DNA from: Magicicada septendecula
Taxonomy: Eukaryota; Arthropoda; Insecta; Hemiptera; Cicadidae
Length of the DNA stretch: 64,000 bases
NCBI GenBank assembly: GCA_034769895.1
Contig: JAWRYS010000707.1
Location: forward strand, 248,001 to 312,000
Direction: 5' to 3'
Under the pieces are notes generated by a model. It did not search any database, had not been told where the DNA came from, and saw only the letters and a list, made by a program, of their open reading frames with translations. This document shows positions 21,897 through 32,000 of this stretch, one piece after another (positions within the stretch are counted from its first letter, which is position 1; the number at the start of each line of letters is the position of its first letter). The translations under genes and the position numbers were made by a program.

Positions 21897-24567
21897 CCAT
21901 GAATTGACTCATGAACAGCGTGACAAACTAATACAAATCTACTATCGATACCGTCATGTATTCTCCGATACACCTGGTAAGATAAAAAATTTTCAGTGTG
22001 AACTAAAATTTAAGGACCAAACTGAATTCAAGAGAAAGTCCTATCCAATTGCTTTTTCACTTAAGGAAGCCGTTCGTGAGGAAATACAAAGATTGATTGA
22101 GAACGATATCATTGAAGTTAGCAATTCCCCGTACACTAATCCCATTGTAGCTGTACCCAAGAAAAACGGTGCAGTGAGAATTTGCTTGGATGCACGGGAA
22201 ATTAATAAGTCCATAATTAATGACAGGACGTCGCCTGGCGAAATCGACGAGATATTAAAGAGATTTTATGGCACCAGATATTACAGTATATGGGATACTG
22301 TCTGCGGTTATTGGCAGGTTGAATTGCACCCAAATAGCAGGAAGTTCACAGCATTTATTTTCGAAGGCCGTAATTATCATTTTAAAAGGTTACCCTTCGG
22401 CCTTGTGAACTCTGTGGCCATCTTTGTCAAATGCATGGATGAAATATTAGGCCACAACACTTTACAATTTACGACAGTATATGTCGATGACCTATTAATA
22501 GCATCAAATAATTGGGAAGAGCACTGTAACCGGGTGGCACAAGTGTTAAAGAAGTTAGAAGACAACCATATCACACTCAAACTGGACAAATCACAGTTGA
22601 TAGCCAAGGAAGTACAATTTTTGGGGTTCAACTTATCAGAGTTTGGAATCACACCATCCCAAGAAAAGATGGAAGCAATCCAGCGTTTCCCAGTGCCGAA
22701 AAATAAAAAACAGTTACAATTGTTCCTCGGAATTTGTAATTATTACAGAAAGTTCCAGAGTAACTATTCTGAATTAACTGCTCAATTTTCGTCACAATTA
22801 TCCTCAAAGGAAAAGTGGAAGTGGGGGTCTGACCAAGACACTACCTTTGAGTTAATAAAGGAAAAATTTCTCGAGACAGTCATGCTACACCATCCTAATT
22901 TTGAGAGACAATTTTTTATGAACTGTGATGCTAGTGATCTTAGCCTTGGTTCAGTGTTATACCAGGAGGACCAAGAAGGTAATCACCAAGTAATCAGCTT
23001 CGCAAGCAGAACTTTAAATAAATGTGAGCGAAACTACCACACAACTGAGAAAGAGTTACTGAGTATAGTGTTTGCCTGTGAGAAATTCAGAACCTTCATA
23101 TTGGGATATCCTATTACGGTGAGAACAGACCACAAGTCCATATCTTTTCTCAAGAATTGCAGACTGAAACATGGTAGATTAACAAGGTGGACACTTACAC
23201 TCCAGGAATATAACATCCAATGGGAATATATACCAGGGAAGAGCAACATAGCTGCAGACGTGTTGTCCCGAGTGAACATCACCGCCCAGACATTCGAGGG
23301 AGAAAAAGAAACCATCGCAAAAGTCTACCACATATTAAAAAACACATCTGAACTAACCAACATCCTATCAGACATAAACACTCATCAGAACCAGGATCCC
23401 AAAATCTCACTAGTCATTCAAAGATTGGCAAACGATGATGAAAAAATAACACCATTCTACTGTATTCATAACCGATTACTATTCACTAAAACTAACAAAG
23501 ATGGTGAACAATGGAAGGTGGTTATACCAAAAACCATGGAAAAAGAACTAACTATTGATTACCATGTGCGCTACGGTCACATGGGCGCAGTCAAAGTAGT
23601 GAAAGCATTACAAGAACATGTACACTTTGAAGACATGAACCGAAAGGTTAGAAGGTATATTCAAAATTGTCATATTTGCCAGTTGGTAAAGTGTAGTAAT
23701 GAAAAACGAGAAGGGGTAATGATACCTATAACATCGACAGCAAAATTGGAGAAAATATTTTTAGATATTTGTGGACCATTTCCACGAAGTGGTGGAAGGC
23801 ATCAATATAAATATGTAGTAATCATATTCGACCACTACACCAAATTCACCAAACTTTACCCAATAAATCGAGCTACAACGAACAAAATACTGGACATAGT
23901 GATATCCAAGTATATACCCAAAGTGGGAAAACCGTTATCAATAATTACAGATCATGGAACACAGTTCCGAGGACGAAAGTGGCGGGAAACTTTAATCCAT
24001 CAGGGCATAAAGACCTACAAAACATCTGTGTACCACCCCAACAGCAACCCTGCTGAGAGAGTGTTGAGAGAAGTGGGAAGGATCTTAAGAACCTACTGTC
24101 ACAGCCAGCAGAGGAAATGGGAGGAATATCTATCCCCGGCTGAAGACTTCCTGAACCTAGCCTATCATCAATCAACAGATGAGACACCTTATATGGCTAT
24201 GTATGAGCAAAGACCACCCCGGGAAATTACAGAAATCATCAACTTTCCAATAGAAAAAGAGGTCAAATTCAATAAAACAAAATTTTACAATAACGCAGTT
24301 GAACGAGCTGACAAACTTAGGCTCAAATACAAGAAATCGCAACCCAAAGTTATAAAGTATGAAGTGGGAGACAGAGTACTCATAAAAAACAGAGAACTCC
24401 CAAGTGCAGTTGAAGGTATTGCGAAAAAACTGCTACTGCTATTCACAGGCCCATATACTGTAACCAAAAACAACCTCAATAATACTTATGAATTGCAAGA
24501 CCCAATAACCAAAAAGATAAAGGGCACATACAACCAAGTTTCAATGAAACGATATATCGGAGATTAA
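21874..24567 (+). CDS. pol: reverse transcriptase, RNase H and integrase of gypsy Pol
   Basis: The frame opens after TAG at 21871-21873 and has no proper ATG at its start, so it is part of a polyprotein. Residue numbers here count from 21904. Reverse transcriptase: catalytic Asp131 (YYSIWDTVCGYWQVEL), LPFGLVN at 163-169 and YVDD at 193-196. RNase H: Asp342, Glu382, Asp409 and Asp452. Integrase: zinc-binding His554, His559, Cys589 and Cys592, then catalytic Asp621, Asp683 and Glu718. All key residues are present and no internal stop occurs. It is in the gag frame and +1 to the protease frame. That could be a one-base indel, an assembly error in an A run, or a second programmed shift. Confidence 0.93.
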   Translation, partial: KRLTSNINHELTHEQRDKLIQIYYRYRHVFSDTPGKIKNFQCELKFKDQTEFKRKSYPIAFSLKEAVREEIQRLIENDIIEVSNSPYTNPIVAVPKKNGAVRICLDAREINKSIINDRTSPGEIDEILKRFYGTRYYSIWDTVCGYWQVELHPNSRKFTAFIFEGRNYHFKRLPFGLVNSVAIFVKCMDEILGHNTLQFTTVYVDDLLIASNNWEEHCNRVAQVLKKLEDNHITLKLDKSQLIAKEVQFLGFNLSEFGITPSQEKMEAIQRFPVPKNKKQLQLFLGICNYYRKFQSNYSELTAQFSSQLSSKEKWKWGSDQDTTFELIKEKFLETVMLHHPNFERQFFMNCDASDLSLGSVLYQEDQEGNHQVISFASRTLNKCERNYHTTEKELLSIVFACEKFRTFILGYPITVRTDHKSISFLKNCRLKHGRLTRWTLTLQEYNIQWEYIPGKSNIAADVLSRVNITAQTFEGEKETIAKVYHILKNTSELTNILSDINTHQNQDPKISLVIQRLANDDEKITPFYCIHNRLLFTKTNKDGEQWKVVIPKTMEKELTIDYHVRYGHMGAVKVVKALQEHVHFEDMNRKVRRYIQNCHICQLVKCSNEKREGVMIPITSTAKLEKIFLDICGPFPRSGGRHQYKYVVIIFDHYTKFTKLYPINRATTNKILDIVISKYIPKVGKPLSIITDHGTQFRGRKWRETLIHQGIKTYKTSVYHPNSNPAERVLREVGRILRTYCHSQQRKWEEYLSPAEDFLNLAYHQSTDETPYMAMYEQRPPREITEIINFPIEKEVKFNKTKFYNNAVERADKLRLKYKKSQPKVIKYEVGDRVLIKNRELPSAVEGIAKKLLLLFTGPYTVTKNNLNNTYELQDPITKKIKGTYNQVSMKRYIGD

Positions 24568-25481
24568 AATATAAGATTAAAAGTGAAAAATAGCGATGAA
24601 AATATTTGTTGTGGATATTAAGTGAAAGATGAAAATATACTTGTGAATATAACTGTTAACTATATAAAGATAAAAAGTGAAATGTGGCGATGAAGATTAT
24701 TGTTTATTAATAAAAAGAGAAAAATGAAGATATAATTATGAAAATAAATGTTGACTAATGAAGAAAGGATGGAATATTGCTATGAAGATTATTATGTGTT
24801 TATATTAAATAAGAAGTAACTATATAACTATGAAATGAACGTTGACTATATTGTAATTTTATAATGTGAAAAAAAATGTTCCCAAAGAAGTTATGTAAAG
24901 GATCCAGAAAATTGTATTTACAAATAATAGCACTACTACTAAAAGAAATATAATATACGAGATCGACAAATTCCATCTTTGGCACCAATGTATGTATAAT
25001 ACACCAGTTTCCAAGAGCCAAGTCAACTAGTAAATTACCATCACACCCGTACTACCAATGAAAGAGAAAAGTACTATACGAGACTGACATCCTCCATCCC
25101 TGGCACAACTAATTCCTAGAGCCACGTCAACAAGTAATATTAACATCATACCCGTACTACCAATGAAGAGAGAAGAAGAAAATAAGAAGTTGGAGGAGCA
25201 AAACTAAATAAGTATCATTAATGTAGACAAGAAACCACACACAACCACATTGTTTTCTAGTGTCTTTTACTAGAAGAAAGCCAATACCACATGTACTATA
25301 TCTCAACTGAAACCATGAAAAAAGAGAAAAAATAAATATATTCATGAATTATATCTAGATAAGTAAACCCTGAAATGAAGAATATGACGAGATGACGTTT
25401 AATGTGATACAAAGAGAAGAGATTAATCAAGGATGAAGAAGAATGAAAAGTAATACACTAACGAAGATAATCATGAGAGTA
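24568..25481 (+). other. gypsy 3' noncoding region, left part
   Basis: AT- and purine-rich sequence between pol and the nested Penelope-like element, with no env-like frame. It contains recurring GATGAAGATTATT-like motifs and, at 24952-25182, two diverged copies of a unit of about 115 bp. Confidence 0.8.
24952..25182 (+). repeat. diverged direct duplication, about 115 bp
   Basis: Copies at 24952-25071 and 25072-25182 share TATACGAGA, CCATC…TGGCAC, AGAGCCA(A/C)GTCAAC and CCCGTACTACCAATGAA. Confidence 0.75.
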
Positions 25482-25483
25482 TA
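25472..25483. repeat. target-site duplication of Penelope-like element (left)
   Basis: CATGAGAGTATA occurs here and at 28523-28534, bracketing the nested element. The last two bases overlap the terminal repeat, so the true length is 10-12 bp. Confidence 0.85.
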
Positions 25484-25704
25484 TAAAATAGGTTATTTAC
25501 CTTCTGTCGACGTTTCTTAAAATCCTTTTAGGATGACTCGAGTTTCAACACCATTTGGTGTCATCATCAGATCGGTGAATTAGGTTAAAACATTTCGATG
25601 CATATGCATCTCGTTAGATATTTAAAAGATTAAAAACAACACATAACATTATATAAAACAATAAATAAACTATATCACAATAAAATAACATTAATAAAAG
25701 AATA
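25482..25704 (-). repeat. Penelope pseudo-LTR, 3' of the ORF
   Basis: A 223-bp terminal repeat, the exact reverse complement of 28263-28485. In this copy the hammerhead-like core lies on the same (minus) strand as the element's coding region. Confidence 0.92.
25530..25580 (-). ncRNA. hammerhead-ribozyme-like motif in 3' pseudo-LTR
   Basis: On the minus strand, CTGATGA (25570-25564) is followed by a hairpin (GACACC/GGTGTT with loop AAAT), then GAAA and the palindrome ACTCGAGT. This is the core order of a type I hammerhead with a tiny self-complementary stem III, as in dimeric hammerheads known from Penelope elements. The predicted cut would follow the C after ACTCGAGT. An unpaired U after CTGATGA and a short stem I (GAT/ATC) make activity uncertain. 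Confidence 0.6.
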
Positions 25705-25758
25705 TAAAAACAACGCGGCCGCAAACGATCCTGCACAGGAACGCACCCCACGGTAAGA

Positions 25759-26676
25759 TTAATCAATGCCGGTTTGACCTCGGTTCAATTTCATCGATCT
25801 GATATAGCCAATCTCTCGTTCCATAAGATCGATTCTATTAAATAAAACATTATTGTTATGTATCGCTTTTTCATTTAGGACACGATTGTGATCCTTCTTT
25901 ATGGCTTTGTATATCTCGAATCTTTCAAGGGTGTCCAGCTTTAGTGACTTTTTACATTTATGTAGGATATCTAAATTATCGTTGATACTTTTTATATTAT
26001 GGTTATATGAGCTCAAATGTTCTGCAAATGTAGATCTTGTTACATTAGACTTGGAGCTTGGGATATGTTCTTTATAGCGTAATTTGAAAGAACGACCTGT
26101 TTGTCCTATATAGAACCGTGTGCAATCAGAACAATTAAGTCTATATACACCAGTACCATCAAATATATCGGAGGGTGTATTTTTGTTGGTAAAAGTGAGT
26201 TTTTTCTCAAGTTTATTACTTGCCTTTGAGGCCAATGTAATATTATGCTTTTTTAATAGGTTTTTTAAAGTATGGTATAGATTTTCACCATATTCTATAG
26301 CAATGTATTTGTTTTCTTTGGATACATCAATATTTATTGGTTTGTTTTGTTTTTTATTAATTAATCTATCTACTATATGACTTTTGTATCCATTGGCCAA
26401 TGCTATGTGCTTGATAATGTTTAGTTCACTGTTATAATCATCTGTAGATAAGGGCAATGCCAGCAATCTATGAATCATGCAGTTAAAAAAAGCCATTTTA
26501 TGTGACATAGGGTGATACGATGAGGCGTGAATAGCATGATCTGTGATTGTTGGTTTTCTGTAAATATTATAGCTAATTTTATTATTTATTTTAGTTAAAG
26601 TTAAATCTAAAAAATTAATTTTATTATTCATTTCAGTTTCTAATGTGAATTGTAAATTATTTGTAATAGTGTTCAT
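25759..26676 (-). CDS. Penelope ORF, 3' part: end of RT and GIY-YIG endonuclease
   Basis: This 305-residue frame continues the reverse transcriptase (KINFLDLTLTKINNKI, the conserved thumb-side block) and ends in a GIY-YIG nuclease. The nuclease has GVYRLNCSDC, then FYIGQTGRSF, then RYKEH, with the CxxC and downstream His typical of Penelope endonucleases, which nick target DNA. It is out of frame with the upstream RT part by one base, at the seven-T run 26680-26686 (AAAAAAA on the coding strand). Six As would join the two parts. The apparent ATG at 26676 is therefore probably internal, and the protein would be about 830 residues if continuous. Confidence 0.88.
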   Translation of the reverse strand: MNTITNNLQFTLETEMNNKINFLDLTLTKINNKISYNIYRKPTITDHAIHASSYHPMSHKMAFFNCMIHRLLALPLSTDDYNSELNIIKHIALANGYKSHIVDRLINKKQNKPINIDVSKENKYIAIEYGENLYHTLKNLLKKHNITLASKASNKLEKKLTFTNKNTPSDIFDGTGVYRLNCSDCTRFYIGQTGRSFKLRYKEHIPSSKSNVTRSTFAEHLSSYNHNIKSINDNLDILHKCKKSLKLDTLERFEIYKAIKKDHNRVLNEKAIHNNNVLFNRIDLMEREIGYIRSMKLNRGQTGID

Positions 26677-28240
26677 ATATTTTTTTAAGCATTTCTAATT
26701 GTCTGCAATTGCCATTGTAAATCATTATTGTGTCATCCACATATCGTCGGTAAAATAAAATTTTTGTATAATGTTTGTTTTTAGTTGATAAAATTTCATT
26801 TGTTTCAATATGATTTAGGTAAATTTCAGCCAGGATGCCTGACAATGGGGATCCCATAGCTAAACCATCCCGTTGTAAATAATATTTGTTTTCGAAAGTA
26901 AAGTAATTTTGTTCTAATATTACTTTTGTCAAATTGATTAACTCATCAACTGCTTCATAATTTAATGTGGATTTAGATAGTAATAAATTTTTAGCTATTT
27001 CTAACGTTTCGGTAATAGGAATGTTCGTGTATAGATTTACTATGTCGAATGAGGCGAGAGTGTGTCTCGGTTCGATTGTAATAGTTTTTGTAAGTTTGAC
27101 CAGTTCTAAGCTGTTTTTTAAACTATAATTTTTATTAAACGTTATGTGTTGTCTAAAAATTTTTTCAAGTTTTTTGGCAATTTTATATGAAGGTGCAGAC
27201 ATAAAATTAACTAAAGGACGGATAGGCATATTATTTTTATGTATTTTTGGAAGGCCCTTAAGTCTAGGGGCCTTGGGGTCTATCATTTTTAAGTGTTTTT
27301 TCTCATCGTGCGTAATGACATATTTTGATTTATTCAATATTGATTTCACTTTATTGTTAAATGTAAGAGTGGGATCGCTATGAATCTCAATAATGTTATT
27401 GTTTTTAATGAAGTCCAGTATCTTATTTTTATAATCATCATAAGTTAAAATTACGAGAGTTTGACCTTTGTCCGCTTTGGTGACGATTGCGTTATGGTCT
27501 ATTAATTTCGTCTTTATCTCGTTAAACACCCTTGTTTCGCTATGGTAAATAGTTTTTGTATTCTTTATGTTTTCGGCTTTTAAAACGTTTTTTATTTTAT
27601 TGTCAATTGCATGTCTTATTACTGTTTTCGTTTCTTCATTAGGTATGGAATTTATTGCGGTTTCAGCGTTTAATATTTCGTTACAGAGTGATTGTTTGGA
27701 ACTATTGTTTTTAAGATTGTATTTTAAGCCTTTATTCAATAAGTTGGTTTCTTCGTTGTTGAACTGTATTCCGGTAAGATTAACAATACGTGGGTAAAAC
27801 TGGTGATTTATTACATTGTTCTCTTGCGTGTCGTTCTGTTTTTTCAATAAGTTACGAATTTTTTTACTTTGTGTCTTCTTTTTCTTTATAATGGTACTAT
27901 TTATTTGTCTTTCAATCAAATATGTTACATTGTGGACTTGTGAGGCATGTAGGTTTTGTAAAAGTTCGAGATGTTTTTTCAAAAGCATCGTATTGAGTAA
28001 GTTCTTTTTACTATGCAAATGTTTTATTTCGTTCTTTATCCATAATTTAGTGGCCATTTCTTTAGTTTTTTTAGCGCTATAAGAACTAGATTTTATTTTT
28101 ATTTGGACATAACTCGGCACGATTTGCAAACTTAAACATGCTTTGTTATACCTAATATTTAGTGCCGTTTTTAGTAGTTTTAACCTTAAATTCATATATT
28201 GAAAGGCAATTTTTACCTGACTGGCATTCAATTTAAACAT
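26657..28240 (-). CDS. Penelope ORF, 5' part: reverse transcriptase
   Basis: A 527-residue frame starting at ATG 28240-28238, just downstream of the 5' pseudo-LTR. After a basic, Lys-rich N-terminal region it has VTKADKGQTLVIL, then LPKIHKNNMPIRPLVNFMSA, DIVNLYTNIP (catalytic Asp), GLAMGSPLSGILAEIYLN and YRRYVDDTIM (the catalytic DD pair). This order is specific to Penelope-like reverse transcriptases, which are related to telomerase RT. The frame runs off at an A7 run, then stops within about seven codons. The fault is a single-base frameshift from a mutation, a sequencing error, or less likely a programmed shift. Confidence 0.9.
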   Translation of the reverse strand: MFKLNASQVKIAFQYMNLRLKLLKTALNIRYNKACLSLQIVPSYVQIKIKSSSYSAKKTKEMATKLWIKNEIKHLHSKKNLLNTMLLKKHLELLQNLHASQVHNVTYLIERQINSTIIKKKKTQSKKIRNLLKKQNDTQENNVINHQFYPRIVNLTGIQFNNEETNLLNKGLKYNLKNNSSKQSLCNEILNAETAINSIPNEETKTVIRHAIDNKIKNVLKAENIKNTKTIYHSETRVFNEIKTKLIDHNAIVTKADKGQTLVILTYDDYKNKILDFIKNNNIIEIHSDPTLTFNNKVKSILNKSKYVITHDEKKHLKMIDPKAPRLKGLPKIHKNNMPIRPLVNFMSAPSYKIAKKLEKIFRQHITFNKNYSLKNSLELVKLTKTITIEPRHTLASFDIVNLYTNIPITETLEIAKNLLLSKSTLNYEAVDELINLTKVILEQNYFTFENKYYLQRDGLAMGSPLSGILAEIYLNHIETNEILSTKNKHYTKILFYRRYVDDTIMIYNGNCRQLEMLKKIYEHYYK

Positions 28241-28262
28241 TTTTCTTGCCTCCAGAAACGAT

Positions 28263-28485
28263 TATTCTTTTATTAATGTTATTTTATTGTGATATAGTTT
28301 ATTTATTGTTTTATATAATGTTATGTGTTGTTTTTAATCTTTTAAATATCTAACGAGATGCATATGCATCGAAATGTTTTAACCTAATTCACCGATCTGA
28401 TGATGACACCAAATGGTGTTGAAACTCGAGTCATCCTAAAAGGATTTTAAGAAACGTCGACAGAAGGTAAATAACCTATTTTATA
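28263..28485 (+). repeat. Penelope pseudo-LTR, 5' of the ORF
   Basis: A 223-bp perfect inverted copy of 25482-25704. It would supply the promoter region for the minus-strand ORF. Its hammerhead-like core is on the + strand, antisense to the ORF. Confidence 0.92.
28387..28437 (+). ncRNA. hammerhead-ribozyme-like motif in 5' pseudo-LTR
   Basis: CTGATGA at 28397-28403, stem-loop 28405-28420, GAAA at 28421-28424, palindromic ACTCGAGT at 28424-28431 and predicted cleavage after C28432. Same sequence as the copy at 25530-25580, on the opposite strand. Confidence 0.6.
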
Positions 28486-28489
28486 GTCT

Positions 28490-28522
28490 TAATCGTTTCT
28501 GGAGGCAAGAAAAATGTTTAAA
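28490..28522 (+). repeat. inverted 33-nt tail of Penelope-like element
   Basis: Exact reverse complement of 28232-28264, which spans the ORF start and the inner edge of the pseudo-LTR. It is separated from the pseudo-LTR by GTCT. Such tails probably come from template switching during integration. Confidence 0.85.
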
Positions 28523-28534
28523 CATGAGAGTATA
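28523..28534. repeat. target-site duplication of Penelope-like element (right)
   Basis: CATGAGAGTATA, identical to 25472-25483. Confidence 0.85.
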
Positions 28535-29045
28535 CCAGTGATGAAATGTAAAACAAAATATCCCTGTAATATGTGAAGAATTTAGCTGAGTTGAATCAAG
28601 AAAAAGAGTATAACAGTGTATAAACCGCAGATGCGTGAGATAATCTCAAGGATATTTATTATTTGTCGAAAGAACGACCATTTTATATTTTTGATTATTT
28701 GAGATGAATTGACTGATGAATAATGCCAGCAATCATTTATTATTATTGATGGAGATGATGTGCCTCCGTATTTATTGAAGTTAGTATGGCCAGTGGAGTT
28801 GAATAGCCAAAGTGAGCCGCTCTGAACTGCCCCAGCTAAGCTTATGTTAGGGAATTAGGGAACTAAATAAACAAGGGAGATAATTACATAGAAGAGAAAT
28901 AATTATGATTCAAATAGAAGAAAGTGAAGGGATATATATATAAAAAGCATATGAATCGACATGGAAACGTACAACAATTGATGAATTCTTCAATGAAAAA
29001 TAAATATACTGATTCGGAATTAATCAATTCTTATAGGAAGGCATA
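28535..29045 (+). other. gypsy 3' noncoding region, right part
   Basis: Resumes the gypsy sequence interrupted at 25483. The last 70 bp (ATTGATGAATTCTTCAATGA and AATCAATTCTTATAGGAAGG) resemble the end of the internal region of the array elements downstream. AGGAAGG just before the LTR is a poor polypurine tract. Confidence 0.8.
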
Positions 29046-32000
29046 TGTAACGTTACCAAATTTGATAGTTACATAAAGTAAGCAATTATAACGTCAAGTG
29101 ACGGGAAAGCATGAAAGTATTTCTAGATAAATAAAACTATGTGAACAAAAAGTGTGTATCTACAGATATATTAGTGTAAAGTTCCAACTATGAAGGAGAA
29201 AGTGTAACATAGCAGCATCGTACACGAAATGAAGAAAGAAAATGACCATGAGCCAAAATAAAATGTTAGAAACCAGGCCCAATAGATTCCAACAGTGAGG
29301 GGAACCAACAAAATAACTATGTAAAATAAAAGGAAGAGACAACTCAAGAGCAACCACAATGATGGCAGACAAACTAATATATTTACAAATGTAAATATTA
29401 TGAAACAACGAATACTACAATGGAAATATTGAAGAAGACGTTCAAACCTAAAGAAGAAAGGAAGGAGAAGGACAAGGAAACATGACATGAAGAGAGAAGA
29501 AAATGGATAGACCATACAAGAAATCATCATTCATCAAGTATACTAGAGACAATACTAGTAACCAAAAGAATAGTGATTGTCAACTATGAAGAAACATTTA
29601 AGAAATCACAAACAGTTATAGTGAATACTTAATGTAAGTGTGAGAACCTGTGACCAGTTAACTAATTTTAATCTAATAAACCCCACAAACAATTCCAGTG
29701 ATAAGGTTTATAGTGGAAGAAAATGTGTTACTTTCATAGTGGAAACATCAAGGATTAAATAGTCAAAAAATACACAGACAGTTAGTGTGACTAATGAAGA
29801 TTGTGATCCAAATAGATAATCATAAGACCACCAAACAATGTAAGATAGAACAGTTATATTATTGTTTATAGAACTTGATAAATAAAAACCTTTGTAAATT
29901 TCAAAAGAAATGTAACTGAATGCCACGGCAAAACAGAATACAATACAAAGAAAGGCCAGAGAAAATACTAACAAACAAAGAGTTTGTTAAATATCAAACA
30001 GATGTGACAGAAATTAGGTACAAACCATGACAAGAAAGGTATTATCATTAGTTCAAGAATATTTGTATTATTGTTTAAGAAGAAGTAGTATAAACATGTG
30101 TATTAATCAACAATTAAACTGTTGTATTAGAATACCATACTGAAGTCATGTTAGTAGTAGCAAAATGCTGCATTAGAATATGTTGTACATTGTTACATAA
30201 CCCCATAGGAAAGGCACCTATGAAACAAAAAATCATACATGTTAGTTTAACCAAACAACCATCAACAATTGTGTCAATCAAAGATTCATTATAAGTAATG
30301 ATACACCCTAGTAAACAGTGTATTATATTGAAATACACTACAAATAAAGTAGACCAAATATGATAGCACAAAGCTAAATGAAAGGGAACCTAATATGCCA
30401 AATTAGTTAAACAAAATACATTGTTAAAACATGTACAAAGATTGATGAAAGTATTACCAGTAGTTAGATGAACATCTGGTACTACTATGAGAACAGATTA
30501 TAAGTATAATGATAATAGTTTTATGATCAAAATATTGTAAACTAGCTGACTATGAATGCATAGCCAGAAGTGAGTAGAGGCAATGTGGCCAACTAGTTAA
30601 GCAAAATACCTTATTAAAACTTAAACAGAGATTAATGAAAGTATTACCAGTAGTAAGAAGGACACCTAATACTACTATGAGAACAGACCATAACCATAAG
30701 AATAGTAATTTTATAGATAAATTATTAAAAACTAAATGACCATGATGGTGGAATCAGAATGTAAACAAACAATATGTAGCAAGTTATTTATGCAAAATGC
30801 AACATACAAACTTGTTCAAAAGTAGATAAAAATGTTATCAATGATCAGAAGGATGTCTGATACTACTTTAAGAATCTATATCAACTATAATAATAACAAT
30901 TTAGTTATTGATTTATCAAAAAATAACTGACTACCATGTCATGACCTAATGTAAACAAACCCATTACTAGAAATTGAAGGGTTCTCAGATAGCTAAAAGC
31001 TAACAAATATATTAAATGAATTAGGTACTATAGTTGTACACTAGTTGCATTTACAACATAATATACCTTATATAGAAAAAACCATAAAAAAAGTGACAAT
31101 TTGAAGAAAAGAGATAGGAAGGTAGTTAAACAATACTACTAGTATATGAAACACAACCTTGTGCATATACTAAAGTACAAATCCATGTAAATAAACATTT
31201 ATATTATTGTTAGATTACAATACCAATGTTATTAGATAAGGAAAAATAGTATTAAGGACAATTGTGAATAATCAAATATGGACGCTAAAGACGCCATGAT
31301 CAAACATTGTTTGGGTAACAATTATTCCCAAATTTTGTATTAAACAGTTGAGAAATAGACTCAGATCGTTTAATCAAAAGTGTTTTAGTGTAATTAGTTA
31401 AGTTTTGGTGTAATAAACTTAATAAATATAAGATGCACCATAAAAATTTGTGAAATCGATATAGTGATTTAAATAATGGACGGATTATAATCTTGTTTGG
31501 ACTTTATTTAAAGCTCAGGATGTCCGCGATTTATTGGCACCAATCATTCAATGATTAGACAAGTAATAAGAAAGTTATAACGTTTATAAACTTTTTAATT
31601 ATTCTGTGCACCAGTGCTTACGTCATTCTAATCTCAAACCCAAACGCAAAATTGGTAATAAATTAAAAATTTTACTAAGTCAAGGTACTTTGGGTCGGAG
31701 AGTTCAAAGAATTTAACCAATCAAATGAATGAAAACCGGCAGACAAGCCGCAGACGTTCTGACGGAGCGTGACAGTCATCTATCAATCATCAACTAGACA
31801 AGACGTATCACTCTACGGACCAAATTAATGAAGAAGTTTATTTTTGAATTGTGCGCGACCCGAAACATCAGTAAAACTACATACACCTAACCTATATACC
31901 ACAAAGCATTAACGTGTGTACAGTGCGGAGTGAATAAGAATTAAATACGACCAGTGTATAATATCGGTCGTATTTTCGAGTGTTGTGTTGAAAATAAACC

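Larger units (their letters stand above)
25482..28522 (-). mobile_element. Penelope-like element nested in the gypsy 3' region
   Basis: A 3.0-kb element on the minus strand with a reverse transcriptase and a C-terminal GIY-YIG endonuclease. Terminal repeats of 223 bp (25482-25704 and 28263-28485) are perfect inverted copies. Outside the 5' repeat is a 33-nt tail (28490-28522), an inverted copy of 28232-28264 next to the ATG. Terminal repeats with short inverted tails are typical of Penelope elements. A 12-bp target duplication surrounds it. Perfect repeat identity indicates that it inserted very recently, after the gypsy element had landed. Confidence 0.93.
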
